NCBI GenBank assembly: GCA_036745275.1
Contig: DAIOGK010000002.1
Coordinates: 217,238-281,237, forward strand
DNA from: JAIUNP01 sp020161975
Lineage (GTDB): Bacteria; Pseudomonadota; Alphaproteobacteria; Rhizobiales; Beijerinckiaceae
Direction of reading: 5' to 3'
DNA: 64,000 bases
The notes below the pieces were generated by a model. It saw only the letters and a program-made list of their open reading frames with translations. It was not told the DNA's origin and made no database searches. Shown here piece by piece: positions 61,853 to 64,000 of the stretch. Numbering within the stretch: the stretch's first letter is position 1; each line of letters opens with the position of its first letter. The position numbers were made by a program, and so were the translations under genes.

Positions 61853-62647
61853 CTAGCTGCATCTCGCCGTCAGTCCGCCATCAACCGGCAGGCATACCGC
61901 ATTGATGTATGCAGCTTCATCGGAAGCCAGAAACACCGCAGCATTGGCGATGTCCCACCCCGTGCCCATCTTGCCCGTGGGTGAGGCGGCATGACGCCTG
62001 GCCATCATCTCGGCGGTATCCGTGTATTGGCCTGTGATCTGGGTGTGGATCAGCGGGGTATCCATCAGCCCCGGCAGGATCGCGTTGCAGCGGATGCCTT
62101 CGCGCGCATATTGAAGGGCGATGCCCACCGTGAACTGGTTCACGGCGCCTTTGGCAGCGTAATAACTGGCGTAGGAATACCCCGTATAGCGCAAGCCGGC
62201 AGCCGACGAGATGTTGGTGATAACGCCCTTGCCCTGCGCCTGCATGACCGGAATGACATGGCGACAGGCCAAAAATGCGCCGGTGACGTTGATGTCGATC
62301 TGACGGTGCCAGTCCTCCAGCGTGATGTCCGGCGGACCGCCCATTTTCGTGGTGCCGACATTGTTGTGCAGAATGTCGATGCGGCCAAACATTCCCATGA
62401 CCAAATCGACGACGGCCTTCACCTGCCCTTCGTTGGTCACGTCGCAGACCGCCGACATCGGCGTCTTGCCACCTTCGCCGGAAATGATCCTCACGGTTTC
62501 CTGCGCTGCGGTTTCGTTGACGTCGACGCAGGCGACAATCGCCCCCTCGCGCGCATAGGCAACAGCGCTGGCCTTGCCGTTGCCCCAGCCCGGCCCCACA
62601 GACCCCGCTCCGAACACCAGCGCAACGCGATCCTTCAGGCGGCCCAT
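61853..62647 (-). CDS. short-chain dehydrogenase/reductase beside TRAP permease
   Basis: 264 residues from ATG 62647 (GAGGAG upstream). The nucleotide motif is the variant FGAGSVGPGWGNGKA, longer than the usual TGxxxGxG. Then LHNNVGTT replaces NNAG, with NISSAAG and the catalytic YYAAKGA. Such variants occur in SDRs coupled to carboxylate or sterol-like catabolism. It lies 11 bases after the TRAP large permease, so it probably acts on the imported substrate. Confidence 0.82.
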   Translation of the reverse strand: MGRLKDRVALVFGAGSVGPGWGNGKASAVAYAREGAIVACVDVNETAAQETVRIISGEGGKTPMSAVCDVTNEGQVKAVVDLVMGMFGRIDILHNNVGTTKMGGPPDITLEDWHRQIDINVTGAFLACRHVIPVMQAQGKGVITNISSAAGLRYTGYSYASYYAAKGAVNQFTVGIALQYAREGIRCNAILPGLMDTPLIHTQITGQYTDTAEMMARRHAASPTGKMGTGWDIANAAVFLASDEAAYINAVCLPVDGGLTARCS

Positions 62648-62658
62648 GGGCACACTCC

Positions 62659-63939
62659 TCACATCACCAGCCTGGGCAGCCAAAGCACCAGCTGCGGGAA
62701 CAGGGTGATCAGCACCAGCACGATCAGGCCGACCGCCATGAAAGGCAGGACCTCTTTCACCACCCTTTCGATCTTCACCTGGGCGAAGTTGCCACAGATA
62801 TAGAGCAGGATGCCGACCGGGGGCGTCAGCAGCCCCAGCATCAGGTTGAACACCATCACCAGCCCGAAGTGGATGAGATCGATATCGGCGGCCTGCACGA
62901 TCGGGATCAGCACCGGGATCAGGATGATCATGGCGGCAATCGCTTCCATGAAGCAGCCGACGATCAGCAGCAGGCCGTTGATCAGCATCATGATAACGAT
63001 GGGATTGCTGGAGACAGCGCCGATCCAGGCCGCGATTTCGCGTGGCAGGCCGGAGATCGCCATCAGGTAGCCGAAGCCCGAGGCGAAGGCGATGATGATC
63101 ATCACCACGGCGGAATCAAGCCCCGATTGCACGAGGATCGGCCACAAATCCTTCACGCCAAGTTCGCGGTGGATCACCATCGAAACGAACAGCGCATAGA
63201 GGACCGCAAACGCCGCGCTCTCCGTGACCGTCACCACACCGCCCGTGACGCCGAACAGGATGACGAAGGGCATCATCAGCGCCCACACCGCCTTGCCGGC
63301 GGATTGCCAGACCTCGCGCATCGGCACCGCTTCATGCACCGGATAGTTGCGGCTGCGCGCGATCAGGAAGGTGACCACGGCCAGCCCGGCCCCGAGGATC
63401 AGCCCCGGCACCACACCGCCGAGGAACAGCGCGGCGACCGAGACGCCCTTGCCAACGGACAACCCGTAAATGACCAGCGGAATCGACGGCGGAATGATCG
63501 GCCCCATCACCGAGGCCGACGCGGTGACCGAGGCGGAAAAGGCCGGGTCGTATCCCGCCTTCCGCATGCCTGGGATCAACACCTTGCCGAGCGCCGTCGC
63601 ATCCGCCACGGCCGAGCCGGATACACCGGAAAAGACCATGCAGCTCATCACCGTCGTCAGCCCGAGCCCGCCCGAAAAACGCCCGACACAGGCATTGGCG
63701 AAGCTGATGATGCGGTTTGTGATGCCGCCGACATTCATGATGTTGCCGGCGAGAATGAAGAACGGAATCGCCAGCAGCGAATAGGAATCCGCCCCGATCA
63801 ACGCCCGCTGGATGAAGAGATTATAGGGCAGCGTGCCGTGATAAGCGATCGTGGCGACTGCGCCCAACGCCATGGCAAAAGCAATGGGCAGGCCAATGCA
63901 GATCAAAAGCAGGAATGCGCCCATCAGGATGGCGGACAT
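62659..63939 (-). CDS. TRAP transporter large permease (DctM family)
   Basis: 426 residues with about 12 membrane helices. Family segments are LLAIPFFILAGNIMNVGG, FSGVSGSAVADATALGKVLI, ASVMGPIIPPSIPLVIYG and LTPPVGILLYICGNFA. It would import a C4-dicarboxylate-like or sugar acid with a Na+ gradient. The small permease (DctQ) and binding protein (DctP) expected upstream are not present; only 61 bases remain to the window edge and they look like an IS end. The ATG follows CAGTAAGCC, where TAA could be a former dctQ stop. Confidence 0.9.
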   Translation of the reverse strand: MSAILMGAFLLLICIGLPIAFAMALGAVATIAYHGTLPYNLFIQRALIGADSYSLLAIPFFILAGNIMNVGGITNRIISFANACVGRFSGGLGLTTVMSCMVFSGVSGSAVADATALGKVLIPGMRKAGYDPAFSASVTASASVMGPIIPPSIPLVIYGLSVGKGVSVAALFLGGVVPGLILGAGLAVVTFLIARSRNYPVHEAVPMREVWQSAGKAVWALMMPFVILFGVTGGVVTVTESAAFAVLYALFVSMVIHRELGVKDLWPILVQSGLDSAVVMIIIAFASGFGYLMAISGLPREIAAWIGAVSSNPIVIMMLINGLLLIVGCFMEAIAAMIILIPVLIPIVQAADIDLIHFGLVMVFNLMLGLLTPPVGILLYICGNFAQVKIERVVKEVLPFMAVGLIVLVLITLFPQLVLWLPRLVM

Positions 63940-63946
63940 GGCTTAC

Positions 63947-64000
63947 TGTTGATTACCGCTGAGATTTGACCCGGCGTTTTCGTTGAGAAGTGACCCGGGT
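63947..64000. mobile_element. probable terminal region of an IS21-like insertion sequence
   Basis: From TGTTGATTACC (63947) the sequence holds the spaced repeat TGACCCGG at 63968-63975 and 63991-63998, in GAGATTTGACCCGG and GAGAAGTGACCCGG contexts. Ends with several copies of TTGACCC/GTGACCC-type repeats beginning with TG are a feature I associate with IS21-family elements. The transposase genes would lie beyond the window, so this is a tentative call. Confidence 0.45.

Noticed and set aside
1..64000. CRISPR arrays, tRNA or rRNA genes, prophage, toxin-antitoxin or defence genes
   Set aside because: None of the characteristic repeats, structures or protein motifs were seen.

Overview
The window reads as chromosomal DNA of a GC-rich alphaproteobacterium, probably Hyphomicrobiales-like. 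The evidence is the SigF/NrsF sigma system, the sox and nap gene orders, the PHA genes with a phasin, the TupABC importer, the FCD-type GntR regulators and the TRAP/TTT solute transport genes. I see no rRNA, tRNA, CRISPR array or phage genes. The only mobile-element signal is a probable IS21-like end in the last ~55 bases.

Layout, left to right. (1) 1-1846: tail of an alicyclic-acid/benzoate type operon (acyl-CoA dehydrogenase, then BadI, which runs off the left edge). (2) 1985-5254: tungstate importer tupABC (minus strand), divergent from a TupR-like regulator. (3) 5378-16376: catabolic island for sugar acids and hydroxyproline-type substrates: SDR, IlvD/Edd dehydratase, TctC-like binding protein, two FCD GntR regulators, a DHDPS-family lyase coupled to 4-hydroxyproline epimerase, PurU, RraA-like protein and an aldehyde dehydrogenase. 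Shared upstream motifs suggest that several of these units form one local regulon. (4) 16582-23173: conserved but functionally uncharacterised transglutaminase / circularly permuted ATP-grasp / alpha-E cluster, followed by PEP carboxylase (23260-26010). (5) 26022-34777: MscS-type channel and the TamB-TamA envelope pair. (6) 34951-37058: NrsF anti-sigma, SigF ECF sigma and a bufferin-type peptide gene (bufA), followed by what look like decayed remnants of bufB and the DoxX gene. (7) 37080-47925: sulfur oxidation: thioredoxin, FccB-like flavoprotein, DsrE-like protein, monohaem cytochrome, SoxD, C, B, Z, Y on the minus strand; SoxA, X, S, R and a YeeE/YedE transporter on the plus strand. (8) 48043-55461: periplasmic nitrate reductase napFDAGHBC, a DUF2478 gene and a Crp/Fnr regulator, with FNR-type boxes in front of napF. 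(9) 55718-60837: polyhydroxyalkanoate locus (MaoC/PhaJ-like, PhaC, PhaZ-like, DUF445, phasin). The PhaJ-like gene and the phasin have nearly identical promoter cores. (10) 61050-64000: two SDRs and a TRAP large permease with no visible small subunit or binding protein, cut close to its start by the putative IS end.

Together the genes suggest a metabolically flexible, facultatively lithotrophic heterotroph. It would oxidise reduced sulfur through periplasmic Sox, use Nap as an electron sink, store carbon as PHA, and import oxyanions for Mo/W enzymes (SoxC and NapA are both molybdoenzymes). No wholly unknown multi-gene system is obvious. The most distinctive observations are the decaying bufferin operon under paired SigF-type promoters, the shared operator motifs across the catabolic island, and the twin PHA promoters. 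All functions are inferred by reading family motifs; no database search was run.
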